A stretch of DNA of 64,000 nt from Mixta hanseatica (lineage in GTDB: Bacteria; Pseudomonadota; Gammaproteobacteria; Enterobacterales; Enterobacteriaceae): assembly GCF_023517775.1 (NCBI RefSeq), contig NZ_CP082904.1:1240001-1304000 (forward strand), read 5' to 3'. Within the stretch, counting starts at the first letter, position 1. Each line of letters begins with the position of its first letter. This document shows positions 51,478 through 60,927 of this stretch, in pieces. The translations under genes and the position numbers were made by a program. The notes under the pieces are model-generated. The model saw only the letters and a program-made list of their open reading frames with translations. It was not told where the DNA came from and made no database searches.

Positions 51478-52545
51478 TTAGCGTAGCGTTGTCTGCGCCC
51501 ACGCAATGCCGCTGGCATACTCCGGCGGCAGCATCGGCGTCAGCGCCTGTAGCGCGGCGGCAAGACGCTGCGCGTCAGGATCGCTCAGGTTGAGATGGCC
51601 GACTTTACGACCGGGCCGCACCTCTTTTTCATACCAGTGCAGATGCACCAGCGGTTCGCTAAGCCACTGCTGATTTAACGCAGTGCCAATCAGGTTGACC
51701 ATCACCGACGGCATACTGACTACCGGCGGCGGCAGCGGCAGATCGAGGATCGCGCGCAGATGCAGCTCAAACTGGCTGATGGACGCGCCGTTTTGCGTCC
51801 AGTGGCCGCTGTTATGCACGCGCGGCGCCAATTCGTTGATCAGTAGCCCTTGCGGCACCACGAAGCACTCCATTGCCATCACGCCAACATAGTCCAGCTC
51901 ATGCATGATCGCGCTCAGCATCTGCTCCGCCTGCTGCTGCAGCGCCGAATCAGGCTGCGGCAAGGCGACGCTGGTCCGTAGGATCCCTTCCTGATGCAGG
52001 TTATGCGTCAGCGGGTAAAATACCGTTTTGCCGTTGTGTCCGCGCGCGCCAACCAGCGAAACCTCGCCGGAAAAGTTGATGCCCTGCTCAACAATACATT
52101 CGCCGTAGCAGTCCGCCGGCAGCGCGTCGGTTTCTCCGGCGCGTAAACGCCACTGACCGCGACCGTCATAGCCGCCGGTACGACGCTTAACGATCGCCAG
52201 TTCACCCAGCTGCGCAAAAACCTGCGGCCACTGTTCAACGGAAGAGAGCAGTTGCCAGGGCGCGGTGGCCAACCCCAGCCGATCAAGCAGCTGCTTTTGC
52301 GTAAACCGATCGGCAAGCTGCGGAAAAATATCGCGGTTCACAAAGGCGGCATGACGCGCCAGCTCACGCGTCAGGGCCGTTTCCGGCCAGCGCTCGATCT
52401 CAGCGGTAATCACGCTTTGCTGAATCGGCAACGCTTCCGGCTCAGCATCCAGACCGACCGGATAGACCGCGATGCCCAGCGGTTCGCCTGCCTGACGCAG
52501 CATTCTTCCCAGCTGCCCATTTCCCAGAACGCAAACCGGCTTCAT
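51478..52545 (-). CDS. purK: N5-carboxyaminoimidazole ribonucleotide synthase PurK
   Basis: PurK carboxylates AIR to N5-CAIR with ATP and bicarbonate in purine synthesis. The 355 residues match E. coli in length. It is an ATP-grasp enzyme; the start [13 protein letters not shown] is the nucleotide-binding-like motif, and [12 protein letters not shown] lies in the ATP-grasp core. Its start overlaps the purE stop (ATGA). Confidence 0.97.
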   Translation of the reverse strand: MKPVCVLGNGQLGRMLRQAGEPLGIAVYPVGLDAEPEALPIQQSVITAEIERWPETALTRELARHAAFVNRDIFPQLADRFTQKQLLDRLGLATAPWQLLSSVEQWPQVFAQLGELAIVKRRTGGYDGRGQWRLRAGETDALPADCYGECIVEQGINFSGEVSLVGARGHNGKTVFYPLTHNLHQEGILRTSVALPQPDSALQQQAEQMLSAIMHELDYVGVMAMECFVVPQGLLINELAPRVHNSGHWTQNGASISQFELHLRAILDLPLPPPVVSMPSVMVNLIGTALNQQWLSEPLVHLHWYEKEVRPGRKVGHLNLSDPDAQRLAAALQALTPMLPPEYASGIAWAQTTLR

Positions 52546-53051
52546 GCTTCCTCCCGCGGATCGGGATTATTTAACACTTCATCGGTTTGCGCCTGGCGCC
52601 ATGCGCTGAGGCGCGTGGCCAGTTCGCGGTCATGCGTCGCCAGAATTTGCGCCGCCAGCAGGGCGGCGTTGGCGGCGCCCGCTTTACCGATCGCCAGCGT
52701 GCCGACCGGAATACCGCGCGGCATCTGTACAATGGAATAGAGGCTATCGACGCCGCTCAGCGCTGCGCTCTGTACCGGTACGCCCAGCACCGGCACCAGC
52801 GTTTTCGCCGCCAGCATGCCCGGTAGATGCGCCGCGCCGCCGGCGCCGGCGATAATCACCTGAAAGCCGTTATCCGCCGCGCCTTCGGCAAAGCTAAACA
52901 GCTTATCCGGCGTGCGGTGCGCAGAAACGATTTCAATATGAAAAGGAACGTCCAGAACGGTAAGGATTTCCGCAGCGAACTGCATAGTGGCCCAGTCACT
53001 CTTAGAACCCATGACGATGGCGATGCGGGTCGGGGCGGCGTTAAGAGACAT
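52542..53051 (-). CDS. purE: N5-carboxyaminoimidazole ribonucleotide mutase PurE
   Basis: PurE converts N5-CAIR to CAIR. The 169 residues have G-S-K-S-D-W near the N-terminus, S-A-H-R-T-P-D-K with the catalytic histidine, and [11 protein letters not shown]. The ATG at 53051 is used as in E. coli; the ATG nine codons upstream is unsupported. The operon purEK is preceded by a PurR box. Confidence 0.97.
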   Translation of the reverse strand: MSLNAAPTRIAIVMGSKSDWATMQFAAEILTVLDVPFHIEIVSAHRTPDKLFSFAEGAADNGFQVIIAGAGGAAHLPGMLAAKTLVPVLGVPVQSAALSGVDSLYSIVQMPRGIPVGTLAIGKAGAANAALLAAQILATHDRELATRLSAWRQAQTDEVLNNPDPREEA

Positions 53052-53119
53052 GCGGATGTGGCTCCTGTGATTATCCAAAAGTCACCGGCGTGGTTTTCAC
53101 GCGGTCGGGAAGGGCACAG

Positions 53120-53157
53120 AGAATACCATGACTCAGGGGCAAGGAAAACGGTTGCGT
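53120..53157 (-). promoter_or_regulatory. purEK promoter with PurR operator
   Basis: On the minus strand the PurR box ACGCAACCGTTTTCCTTGCC (53157-53138) covers the -35 TTTTCC (53148-53143); the -10 TATTCT (53125-53120) lies 17 bases on. PurR with hypoxanthine or guanine would block polymerase. The box matches the E. coli purE operator as I remember it. Confidence 0.92.
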
Positions 53158-53196
53158 AGCGGGTTTAACGCGCGAAAAGCGGCTTGCCCGCCGCTT

Positions 53197-53913
53197 TTAA
53201 AAAGGGAAATGGATCAGGGAAAGGCCACGCGGCGTCACTTCAATCATCGAGCCGGCGCTATGCCAGGCGCCCAGCACCAGGCGTTCCGCTGGCTGGCCGT
53301 TGGCCGTCAGCGTATGCACCTCAGGCCGATGGGTATGGCCGTGAATTAGCCACTGTACCTGATGACGCTCCATTGCAGCGATCACCGCCTGCGGGTTGAC
53401 ATCCATAATCTCAACCGACTTATGCTGATTGGCTTCTTTACTGCTGTCGCGCATACGCAGCGCAATGCGCTGACGCAGCCGCAGCGGCAGGGCGAGAAAC
53501 AGCGTTTGTAGCCAGCGCTGATGCACCTTACGGCGAAAGCGCTGATAGCCTTCGTCATCGGTACAGAGCGTATCGCCATGCATAATCAGTAGCGGGCGGC
53601 CATACAGGTTCAACACCCGTTCTTCTGGCAGCAGCTGCATCCCGCAGGCGCGGGCATAGCGCTTGCCCAGCAGGAAATCGCGATTGCCATGAATGAAATA
53701 AACCGGTAGCGGCAGCGCCTGTAGCGCCGCAGCAATCTGCTGATGCAGCGGATTGGGATCGTCATCGCCGATCCAGGCCTCAAACAGATCGCCCAGGATA
53801 TATAACGCATCGGCATTTTGCGTTTCACGCTGTAAAAAACGCAGAAAACCGGCAGTAATTGCCGGTTCTTGCTCACACAGATGCAAATCTGCGATAAATA
53901 GCGTGCGTGACAT
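53197..53913 (-). CDS. lpxH: UDP-2,3-diacylglucosamine pyrophosphatase LpxH
   Basis: LpxH hydrolyses UDP-2,3-diacylglucosamine to lipid X in lipid A synthesis, at the inner-membrane surface. The 238 residues are a calcineurin-like metallophosphatase: [24 protein letters not shown], and H-G-H-T-H-R-P supply the metal ligands. It overlaps ppiB by one base (TAATG). Confidence 0.97.
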   Translation of the reverse strand: MSRTLFIADLHLCEQEPAITAGFLRFLQRETQNADALYILGDLFEAWIGDDDPNPLHQQIAAALQALPLPVYFIHGNRDFLLGKRYARACGMQLLPEERVLNLYGRPLLIMHGDTLCTDDEGYQRFRRKVHQRWLQTLFLALPLRLRQRIALRMRDSSKEANQHKSVEIMDVNPQAVIAAMERHQVQWLIHGHTHRPEVHTLTANGQPAERLVLGAWHSAGSMIEVTPRGLSLIHFPF

Positions 53914-54407
53914 TACTCGCTAACGGTGACTTTCTGAATGATCACGTCTTCTTTCGGCACGTCCTGATGCATGCCGCTGCGGCCGGTCGCGACGCCTTTG
54001 ATTTTATCAACCACGTCCATCCCTTCCACTACTTCGGCAAACACGCAGTAACCCCAGCCCTGCAGACTTTCGTCACGGAAGTTCAGGAAGTCATTGTCTG
54101 CGACGTTGATAAAGAACTGTGCGGTAGCAGAGTGCGGAGCGGAAGTACGCGCCATTGCCAGCGTGCCGCGGGTGTTTTTCAGGCCGTTGTTGGCTTCGTT
54201 GCGGATTTCCGCTTTGGTTGCTTTCTGCTGCATGCCCGGCTCAAAGCCGCCGCCCTGGATCATAAAGCCGTTGATCACACGGTGGAAAATGGTGTTGTCG
54301 TAGAAACCTTCACGACAGTAGTCCAGGAAGTTCTGCACGGTTGCAGGCGCTTTGTCATCAAAAGTTTTGATCACGATATCGCCATGATTAGTCTGGAAAG
54401 TAACCAT
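53913..54407 (-). CDS. ppiB: Cytoplasmic peptidyl-prolyl isomerase B (cyclophilin) PpiB
   Basis: PpiB is a cytoplasmic cyclophilin of 164 residues. The catalytic arginine is in F-H-R-V-I (near 43), and the cyclophilin core G-F-M-I-Q-G-G and A-Q-F-F-I-N-V are intact. No signal peptide is present, which separates it from PpiA. It is co-transcribed with lpxH and divergent from cysS. Confidence 0.97.
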   Translation of the reverse strand: MVTFQTNHGDIVIKTFDDKAPATVQNFLDYCREGFYDNTIFHRVINGFMIQGGGFEPGMQQKATKAEIRNEANNGLKNTRGTLAMARTSAPHSATAQFFINVADNDFLNFRDESLQGWGYCVFAEVVEGMDVVDKIKGVATGRSGMHQDVPKEDVIIQKVTVSE

Positions 54408-54651
54408 AATCTCATCCTGTAAAGGTTGGAGTTTTCAAGATACTGCGCCCGCACGCTGAAGCAGAGTAGCGGGCCAGTTTTAACAGACGCCTCTTATAAC
54501 ATAATTCGCGCGCTGACGTCAGTAAGCGCAGAAGGGCTTTCTGCCCGCTGCGGGTGCGCTGCGCTATGTACTTTCTTGCATTGCGCCGCGCTTACGTGAA
54601 AAATAGACCTTCTGATTCTGTTTATCCGCACACGCTTATACGGAAAGTTCA

Positions 54652-56031
54652 ATGCTTAAAATTTTTAATACCCTGACGCGACAAAAAGAGGAATTTAAAC
54701 CGATCCATGCCGGAGAAGTGGGCATGTACGTGTGCGGCATTACCGTTTATGACCTCAGCCATATCGGCCATGGCCGTACCTTTGTGGCCTTCGATATTGT
54801 GGCGCGTTACCTACGCTACTGCGGCTATCAGCTGAAATATGTGCGCAATATCACCGATATTGATGACAAAATTATCAAACGCGCCAATGAAAACCAGGAA
54901 ACGGTAGAAGATCTCACCAACCGCATGATTGGCGAAATGCATGCGGATTTTCAGGCGTTGAACATTCTGCCGCCGGATCTGGAGCCGCGCGCCACGCGCC
55001 ATATCAGCGAAATTATCGAGCTGGTGGAAAAGCTGATCGCCCGCGGTCACGCTTATGTCGCCAGCAACGGCGACGTAATGTTTGCCGTCGACAGCGATCC
55101 GGAATATGGCTGCCTTTCCCGTCAGGATCTGGAACAGCTGCAGGCGGGGGCACGCGTAGAAGTGGCGGACGTGAAGCGCAATCCGATGGATTTCGTATTA
55201 TGGAAGATGTCGAAAGCGGACGAGCCAAGCTGGCCGTCGCCGTGGGGCGCCGGACGCCCGGGCTGGCATATTGAATGCTCGGCGATGAACTGTAAACAGC
55301 TGGGCGAACACTTTGATATTCACGGCGGCGGTTCGGATCTGATGTTCCCGCACCATGAAAACGAAATTGCGCAATCCACCTGCGCGCACGATGGCCCGTA
55401 CGTAAATTACTGGATGCACTCCGGGATGGTGATGGTCGATCGCGAGAAGATGTCTAAATCACTCGGCAACTTCTTTACCATTCGCGATGTGTTGCAGCAT
55501 TTTGATGCGGAAACGGTGCGCTACTTCCTGATGTCCGGTCACTACCGTAGCCAGCTTAACTATGGCGAAGAGAACCTGAAGCAGGCGCGTGCGGCGCTGG
55601 AGCGTCTCTATACCGCGCTGCGTCATACCGATGCCAATGCCGAAGCGGCAGGCGGCGAAGCGTTTGTCACCCGTTTCCGCGAGGCGATGGATGATGACTT
55701 CAACACGCCGGAAGCCTATTCGGTGCTGTTTGATCTGGCGCGGGAGGTGAACCGTTTGAAAGCGGAAGATATGACCGCGGCGAATGGGCTGGCGGCGCGC
55801 CTGCGTGAACTGGCTGGCGTGCTGGGTCTGTTAGAGCAAGATCCTGAGCTGTTCCTGCAGGGCGGAGCGCAGGATGATGACGTCGCGGAGATCGAAGCGT
55901 TGATTAAAATGCGTAACGATGCGCGTCAGGCCAAAGAGTGGGCGCAGGCGGATATCGCGCGCGATAAACTTAATGCGCTGGGCATAGTGCTGGAAGATGG
56001 GCCGCAGGGCACCACCTGGCGACGTAAATAA
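54652..56031 (+). CDS. cysS: Cysteinyl-tRNA synthetase CysS
   Basis: CysS charges tRNA(Cys). The 459 residues are two shorter than E. coli. The HIGH motif appears as H-I-G-H-G-R near residue 37, KMSKS as K-M-S-K-S near 266, zinc ligands are in Y-V-C-G-I (C28) and the H-I-E-C-S-A-M / H-H-E-N-E region, and the C-terminal anticodon-binding domain follows. It has its own terminator. Confidence 0.98.
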   Translation: MLKIFNTLTRQKEEFKPIHAGEVGMYVCGITVYDLSHIGHGRTFVAFDIVARYLRYCGYQLKYVRNITDIDDKIIKRANENQETVEDLTNRMIGEMHADFQALNILPPDLEPRATRHISEIIELVEKLIARGHAYVASNGDVMFAVDSDPEYGCLSRQDLEQLQAGARVEVADVKRNPMDFVLWKMSKADEPSWPSPWGAGRPGWHIECSAMNCKQLGEHFDIHGGGSDLMFPHHENEIAQSTCAHDGPYVNYWMHSGMVMVDREKMSKSLGNFFTIRDVLQHFDAETVRYFLMSGHYRSQLNYGEENLKQARAALERLYTALRHTDANAEAAGGEAFVTRFREAMDDDFNTPEAYSVLFDLAREVNRLKAEDMTAANGLAARLRELAGVLGLLEQDPELFLQGGAQDDDVAEIEALIKMRNDARQAKEWAQADIARDKLNALGIVLEDGPQGTTWRRK

Positions 56032-56040
56032 ATTTCTGCA

Positions 56041-56067
56041 AGGCCGGTCTCTACCGGCCTTTTTTTT
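56041..56067 (+). terminator. Rho-independent terminator of cysS
   Basis: AGGCCGGT (56041-56048), CTCT loop, ACCGGCCT (56053-56060), then seven T. Confidence 0.94.
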
Positions 56068-56189
56068 GCCTCATTTTTCTTTCCCGGTAACGCTATTTTT
56101 AGCGATTAGTCTCAGATCCATACGCATTCAGATTAATTTTGCAGTTTTTTGCTGTTTCTTGCCGTATATTGCTTCCCGGGAGGATCCTT

Positions 56190-56975
56190 ATGCATAAAGC
56201 CGCACGCCAGAAAACCTTATTAACGCTGCTCAGCGAACAGGGAGAGTCCAGCGTGACGCAGCTTGCCCAGGCGTTGCAGGTATCAGTAGATACCGTGCGT
56301 CGCGATCTTAACGATCTGCAACAGCAGGGGCTGGCGCAGAAAAGTCATGGCGGGGCGATCGCGCTGGACGTGCCGGTGATGACGCGTCGCGCGCGCAGCG
56401 GGGTGCTTAACGCCGCCAAACAGCGGCTGGGCAAGGCTGTCGCCGCGCAGATCCCACCGGGCAGCACCCTGATGCTGGATGCCGGCAGTACGGTGCTGGC
56501 GGTGGCCGCCGCGTTGAACGTGCCGGCGCGGGTCATTACCGCTTCGCTGGATATTGCCTGCGCGCTCAGCGATCGTCCGGATATTGAACTCATTTTGCTG
56601 GGCGGGCAGTGGGATAACGACCAACGCCTGTTTGCCGGCGCCGCCACGCTGGCCATGCTACAGCGCTATCGCGCCGATATCGCCGTGCTGGGCGCCTGCG
56701 CGGTGCATGCCACGCTGGGGCTTAGCGCCAGCCATGAGGCGGACGCGGAAATCAAACGCGCCATGCTGTCATTCAGCGCCCAGCGCTGGCTGGTGGCCGA
56801 TCATTTAAAGCTGAACCGCTGCCAGCCTCATCGGGTCGCGGATTTAACCGAGATACAACGCCTGTTTATCGATCGTCGCTGGGATGAGCTGCCCGCTTTA
56901 ACCTCCACTGACGTCTCTGTTATCGCTGAAGGAGAACAACATGAGTCACACCGCTACGCCCACAAAGATGCTTAA
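56190..56975 (+). CDS. DeoR-family transcriptional regulator
   Basis: This 261-residue DeoR/GlpR-type regulator has an N-terminal helix-turn-helix (R-Q-K-T-L-L-T-L-L-S-E-Q-G…V-S-V-D-T-V-R-R-D-L-N-D-L) and a C-terminal DeoR sensor domain with D-A-G-S-T and the motif L-G-G-Q. These sensors bind a sugar phosphate. I chose the ATG at 56190 with GGGAGGAT upstream. Its end overlaps the following oxidoreductase by 35 bases, which points to co-regulation of a sugar/polyol oxidation step; the actual ligand is unknown. Confidence 0.85.
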   Translation: MHKAARQKTLLTLLSEQGESSVTQLAQALQVSVDTVRRDLNDLQQQGLAQKSHGGAIALDVPVMTRRARSGVLNAAKQRLGKAVAAQIPPGSTLMLDAGSTVLAVAAALNVPARVITASLDIACALSDRPDIELILLGGQWDNDQRLFAGAATLAMLQRYRADIAVLGACAVHATLGLSASHEADAEIKRAMLSFSAQRWLVADHLKLNRCQPHRVADLTEIQRLFIDRRWDELPALTSTDVSVIAEGEQHESHRYAHKDA

Positions 56976-58032
56976 CACCGCACTGATTGGCTATGGTTTT
57001 GCCGGTAAAACTTTCCACGCTCCGCTGATCTCTGCCACGGCGGGCCTGAACCTTTATGCGATCGTCTCCAGCGACGCTGCGAAAGTGCATGCCGATCTTC
57101 CCGGCATGCAGGTGATCGCCGATCCGCAGCAGGCGATCGCTCATCCCGATATCGATCTGGTGGTGATCGCCTCGCCGAATACCACCCATGCGCCGCTGGC
57201 GCGCCAGGCGCTGGAAGCGGGCAAGCACGTGGTGGTTGATAAGCCGTTTACGCTGGATATGCAGGAAGCGCGCGAACTGATCGCGCTGGCGCAGGAGAAA
57301 GGCGTGCTGCTGTCAGTTTTCCACAACCGCCGCTGGGACAGCGACTATCTCGGCGTACGCCAGGCGATAGAGCAGGGGAAAGTAGGGAAGGTGGTGCAGT
57401 TTGAATCACATATCGATCGTTTCCGCCCGCAGGTTCGCGTGCGCTGGCGCGAGCAGAATGTGCCGGGCAGCGGCCTGTGGTTCGATATCGGCCCTCACCT
57501 GATCGATCAGGTGCTTCAGCTGTTTGGCCTGCCGGAGAGCGTACAGGGCAATATCGCCACGCTGCGTGACAATGCGGAAGTGAATGACTGGGCGCATGCG
57601 GTATTAAATTATCCGTCGCACCGGGTGATCCTGCACTGCAGCATGCTGGTGGCCGGCGGCGTATCGCGCTTTAGCGTACACGGGACCCAGGGCAGCCTGA
57701 TCAAAGCACGGGCCGATCGCCAGGAGAGCCAGCTGCTGGCTGGCGTAACGCCCGGCAGCGCAGGGTGGGGCGAGGATGATGAGGCGATGGTGCTCTACAG
57801 CGGCGAAGCGCAAACCCAGCTGCCGACGCCGGCGGGCGATCAGCGGCAGTATTATATCCAGATCGCTAACGCGTTGAACGGCGCACAGGAGAACCCGGTG
57901 CCGCCTGAGCAGGCGCTGGCGGTAATGGCGGTATTAGAGGCGGCGGTAAAATCATCGGAAAGCGGTCAGGCGCAGCAGCCTGCGCTCAGCGCCGAAGAGA
58001 GAAGCGCGTTGCGTTTTCCGCAGCTTCAGTAA
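56941..58032 (+). CDS. Gfo/Idh/MocA-family oxidoreductase (YdgJ-like)
   Basis: This 363-residue NAD(P)-dependent oxidoreductase has an N-terminal Rossmann motif G-Y-G-F-A-G-K-T near residue 17, the family core E-A-G-K-H-V-V-V-D-K-P-F-T with the catalytic Lys near 98, and a C-terminal substrate domain with D-I-G-P-H-L-I-D-Q. It resembles E. coli YdgJ. The substrate is probably a sugar or polyol but is not known. AAGGAG precedes the ATG, which lies 35 bases inside the DeoR gene. Confidence 0.86.
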   Translation: MSHTATPTKMLNTALIGYGFAGKTFHAPLISATAGLNLYAIVSSDAAKVHADLPGMQVIADPQQAIAHPDIDLVVIASPNTTHAPLARQALEAGKHVVVDKPFTLDMQEARELIALAQEKGVLLSVFHNRRWDSDYLGVRQAIEQGKVGKVVQFESHIDRFRPQVRVRWREQNVPGSGLWFDIGPHLIDQVLQLFGLPESVQGNIATLRDNAEVNDWAHAVLNYPSHRVILHCSMLVAGGVSRFSVHGTQGSLIKARADRQESQLLAGVTPGSAGWGEDDEAMVLYSGEAQTQLPTPAGDQRQYYIQIANALNGAQENPVPPEQALAVMAVLEAAVKSSESGQAQQPALSAEERSALRFPQLQ

Positions 58033-58040
58033 ATACAGGA

Positions 58041-58065
58041 AAACAGCCGGCTAAGCCGGCTGTTT
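58041..58065. terminator. Bidirectional hairpin between the oxidoreductase gene and ybcJ
   Basis: AAACAGCCGGC (58041-58051), TAA loop, GCCGGCTGTTT (58055-58065): an 11-bp perfect stem with A's before and T's after. Confidence 0.85.
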
Positions 58066-58100
58066 AACGTTACGTAGTGCGGACCATTGCGGCTGAGGCC

Positions 58101-58313
58101 TCAGGCCGTTACCGTCACGCGTTGACCACTGAACTCGACGGTTTGCCCGGCGACAATCTTGCAGCGCTTACGGGTTTCAACCTGGCCATCTACGGTAACC
58201 AGCCCGTCGGCAATCAGGTTTTTGGCAACTGCGCCGCTCTCTACCCAACCCTCAAGCTTCAGCAGATCGCATAAATCAACGTGCGCATGTTTACCCAGAG
58301 AGAATGTGGCCAT
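58101..58313 (-). CDS. ybcJ: S4-like RNA-binding protein YbcJ
   Basis: YbcJ is a 70-residue alpha-L RNA-binding (S4-type) domain protein (H-V-D-L-C-D-L-L-K-L-E-G-W…V-D-G-Q-V-E-T-R-K-R). Its target RNA is not established. It overlaps folD by one base (TAATG), as in E. coli. Confidence 0.94.
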   Translation of the reverse strand: MATFSLGKHAHVDLCDLLKLEGWVESGAVAKNLIADGLVTVDGQVETRKRCKIVAGQTVEFSGQRVTVTA

Positions 58314-59179
58314 TATACGGCTCCTTTGTCGTGATATTCTTCACATGCCTGCAGCGTGTTTTGGATCAGCGTGGCGACCGTCATCGGCCCAACGCCGCCC
58401 GGTACTGGCGTAATCCATGCGGCGCGTTCGGCGGCGCTATCGAAATCGACGTCACCCACCACTTTGCCGCTTTCTAAACGGTTAATCCCGACATCAATAA
58501 CAATCGCGCCAGGCTTAATCCATTCGCCTGGAATAAAGCCCGGTTTGCCGACGGCCACGACCAGTAGATCGGCATGTTCAATATGATGACGCAGATCTTT
58601 GGTAAAGCGATGCGTTACGGTGGTGGTGCAGCCTGCCAGCAGCAGCTCAAGGCTCATCGGACGCCCAACGATATTCGACGCGCCAACCACTACCGCGTTC
58701 AGGCCGTAGGTTTCGATGTTATAACGCTCCAGCAGCGTGATAATGCCGCGCGGCGTACAGGGGCGCAGCAGCGGGGCGCGCTGGCACAGGCGGCCTACGT
58801 TGTAAGGATGGAAGCCATCCACATCTTTATCGGGCGCGATGCGCTCCAGCACCTTAACGTTATCAATACCCGCAGGCAGCGGCAGCTGCACCAGGATACC
58901 GTCGATCTCGCCGTCATTATTCAGGGCGTCAATCAGCTCAAGCAGCTCGGTTTCGCTGGTGGTGACGGGCAGATCGTAAGAGCGCGAGATAAATCCAACT
59001 TCTTCGCAGGCGCGGCGCTTGCTGCCGACATAGATCTGGGAAGCGGGGTCTTCACCCACCAATACCACTGCCAGACCTGGCGCGCGTTTTCCGTCCGCCA
59101 GACGCTGTTTCACTTTTTCGGCAACCTCAAGGCGCACCTGCTGCGCAATCGTTTTACCGTCAATAATTTTTGCTGCCAT
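58313..59179 (-). CDS. folD: Methylene-THF dehydrogenase/cyclohydrolase FolD
   Basis: FolD is bifunctional: it oxidises methylene-THF with NADP and hydrolyses methenyl-THF to formyl-THF. The 288 residues match E. coli. The active site Y-V-G-S-K-R (Lys near 54), P-L-P region, P-C-T-P-R-G, and the Rossmann motif [11 protein letters not shown] are intact. I chose the ATG at 59179 (M-A-A-K-I-I-D-G-K); the frame upstream is not conserved. Confidence 0.97.
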   Translation of the reverse strand: MAAKIIDGKTIAQQVRLEVAEKVKQRLADGKRAPGLAVVLVGEDPASQIYVGSKRRACEEVGFISRSYDLPVTTSETELLELIDALNNDGEIDGILVQLPLPAGIDNVKVLERIAPDKDVDGFHPYNVGRLCQRAPLLRPCTPRGIITLLERYNIETYGLNAVVVGASNIVGRPMSLELLLAGCTTTVTHRFTKDLRHHIEHADLLVVAVGKPGFIPGEWIKPGAIVIDVGINRLESGKVVGDVDFDSAAERAAWITPVPGGVGPMTVATLIQNTLQACEEYHDKGAV

Positions 59180-59360
59180 CAGTGAAGAAATCCATCTGTT
59201 TGAGTGAATCGGGGAATGGGGCATATTTTGTCAGAAGCACAGGCTGCTGTCAGTCCCTGAATCACGCTGGCTGGTTACATCTTCGGCGATGGGAGCGGGA
59301 CGGGTGCAAAAACGTTGACTCGCTGTCTGCGCACCGTATAATTCGACGCAACTCACCAAT

Positions 59361-59437
59361 GCGCCCTTAGCTCAGCTGGATAGAGCACCGGCCTTCTAAG
59401 CCGTAGGTCACAGGTTCGAATCCTGTAGGGCGTGCCA
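59361..59437 (+). tRNA. argU: tRNA-Arg (anticodon UCU)
   Basis: This 77-base tRNA has acceptor stem GCGCCCT/AGGGCGT, anticodon loop CTTCTAA (UCU, reading AGA/AGG), TTCGAAT in the T-loop, and an encoded CCA end. It equals E. coli argU in position after folD. It is the integration site of the prophage whose integrase starts 19 bases downstream on the opposite strand, and the prophage side restores the complete tRNA 3' end. Confidence 0.98.
59410..59437. other. Probable attL/attB core in the argU 3' end
   Basis: Phages of this type integrate into the T-arm and acceptor end of the tRNA and duplicate that segment at the far end of the prophage. The exact core cannot be fixed, because the right junction lies outside the window. 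Confidence 0.55.
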
Positions 59438-59455
59438 TTAAATATCAACCACTTA

Positions 59456-60616
59456 TCACCCGCCTCCAGCCTTCAGATTTTCAACGTGGGACAGATTTGG
59501 GACACGACTTCCAAAAATCGCGTCTATTTGCCTCGCATGCTCCGTTAAATGGTTAGGTGCCAGATGTGCATAACGCTGCACCATCTCGATGCTTTCCCAG
59601 CCACCCATTTCCTGTAATGCCGATAACGGGACGCCAGCCTGAATTAACCAACTCGCCCAGGTGTGTCGAAGGTCATGAAATCGAAAGTCCTCAATACCGG
59701 CTCTTTTTAACGCTGCCCGCCACGCAGTGTTTGAATCGACGCGCATCTTTCTGACTCCGGCCGTTGTCGTTCCGTCATTTCGCTTCGCAGCCTCGGTGTG
59801 TACAAACACCCAGTTGTGATGCTTGCCAAGCTGCCGCTTCAGAACGGCGCAGGCTGTGTCATTCAGTGCAACGCCAATTGCTCTGCCTGACTTGCTTTCC
59901 TCCGGGTATATCCATGCCACCTTGCGCTGCATGTCAATCTGCTGCCATTTCAGATCGACAATGTTCGACCGGCGCAACCCTGTCGCCAGTGCAAACTCTA
60001 CGGTAGACTTGAGCGGCTCAGGGCATTCATCAATCAGCCGCTTAGCTTCAGCGGGTTCGAGCCACCGTACCCGCTTATTTCTTTCCTGCGGCACCTTGAT
60101 AACAGGTGACTTCTCGATCCACTTCCATTCCCTTTCAGCTGCACGCATCAGCGCCTTCATTAGAGCCAGATGCTTGGCCTTCGTCGATGTGGATACCGGC
60201 TCCGGCTTATATACCCCAATATCGATTCCTTTCTTCTGCATCGATGCAGCACGCTGCTTCCATCTTTCCGCTGCTTTTCGGTTGGTCATCCTGCTGACCG
60301 CAGCGTAAATTTTCGCCTCGCTGATATCCTTCAGCAAAACTCCTTCAAAATGTATGAGCCAGAATCCAATCCGGCCCTTATCTGCATCCAGTGACTTTTT
60401 ATGTGCCTTCTCTTCAAGCCAGCGCATGCAGGCTTCTTCAAACGTCACATCAGGAAAGTCACCGAGGCGCTCTATTCGCCACAGTTCAGCCTTCCTGCGG
60501 TCGTGCAGCTCCTGTGCTTGCTTTCGGTCCTCTGTGCCAAGAGATTCCTTAATTCGCTTGCCGCCCGGCGTCGTGTAACTCCCGTACCAGACGGAGCCCC
60601 TGCGGAAGATGGACAT
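59456..60616 (-). CDS. Prophage tyrosine-recombinase integrase
   Basis: This 386-residue integrase has an N-terminal arm-binding domain (about 1-60), a core-binding domain (about 60-180), and a catalytic domain with A-T-G-L-R-R-S-N (Arg I), [10 protein letters not shown] (His/Arg), G-W, and tyrosine in R-Y-A-H-L-A. All catalytic residues are present. It resembles DLP12/phage-21-type integrases that use argU. Its start overlaps the xis-like gene by 145 bases. The stop is 18 bases from argU. Confidence 0.95.
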   Translation of the reverse strand: MSIFRRGSVWYGSYTTPGGKRIKESLGTEDRKQAQELHDRRKAELWRIERLGDFPDVTFEEACMRWLEEKAHKKSLDADKGRIGFWLIHFEGVLLKDISEAKIYAAVSRMTNRKAAERWKQRAASMQKKGIDIGVYKPEPVSTSTKAKHLALMKALMRAAEREWKWIEKSPVIKVPQERNKRVRWLEPAEAKRLIDECPEPLKSTVEFALATGLRRSNIVDLKWQQIDMQRKVAWIYPEESKSGRAIGVALNDTACAVLKRQLGKHHNWVFVHTEAAKRNDGTTTAGVRKMRVDSNTAWRAALKRAGIEDFRFHDLRHTWASWLIQAGVPLSALQEMGGWESIEMVQRYAHLAPNHLTEHARQIDAIFGSRVPNLSHVENLKAGGG

Positions 60617-60843
60617 GATAATTTCTCCTCATATGCACCTGCCGCGCTCACTGCGACAGTGTGCATTGGATTATTGAGAGCGGCAATACATGCCTGGCGG
60701 GTGACGAGATAGGGTGACTTCGGTTTGGACGGGTCTTTGCGTGTTGCTGTCAGGCGTCCCGACCGTATCCAGTTGCTGGCCGTGGGTCGGGAGATGCCGA
60801 GAAACGCGCAGGCCTCATCCAGGGTAAGCGCGTAAGCTTCCAT
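60472..60843 (-). CDS. Excisionase-like helix-turn-helix protein
   Basis: The 123-residue product starts with a MerR/AlpA-like winged helix ([26 protein letters not shown]), then basic residues and a Ser/Arg-rich tail. Proteins of this size next to int direct excision (Xis) or regulate int. AGAGGT overlapping the preceding stop serves as ribosome site. The last third is encoded in the region that also begins int, and the coding quality of the tail is less certain. Confidence 0.75.
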   Translation of the reverse strand: MEAYALTLDEACAFLGISRPTASNWIRSGRLTATRKDPSKPKSPYLVTRQACIAALNNPMHTVAVSAAGAYEEKLSCPSSAGAPSGTGVTRRRAASELRNLLAQRTESKHRSCTTAGRLNCGE

Positions 60844-60852
60844 AGATGACCT

Positions 60853-60927
60853 CTACAGGTAGTTGAATATTGCTCTGGCGATGATGATCGCAATGATGGT
60901 GATGATGAGGTGGAGTGGGGTGATCAT
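60853..60927 (-). CDS. 24-residue hydrophobic microprotein coupled to the methyltransferase gene
   Basis: The frame reads M-I-T-P-L-H-L-I-I-T-I-I-A-I-I-I-A-R-A-I-F-N-Y-L then TAG. It is nearly all one membrane helix. Its ATG overlaps the methyltransferase stop (ATGA), and its stop is 9 bases before the xis-like ATG, whose ribosome site overlaps this stop. That phasing suggests translated, coupled expression. Phages encode many such small membrane proteins; the role here is unknown. Confidence 0.6.
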   Translation of the reverse strand: MITPLHLIITIIAIIIARAIFNYL

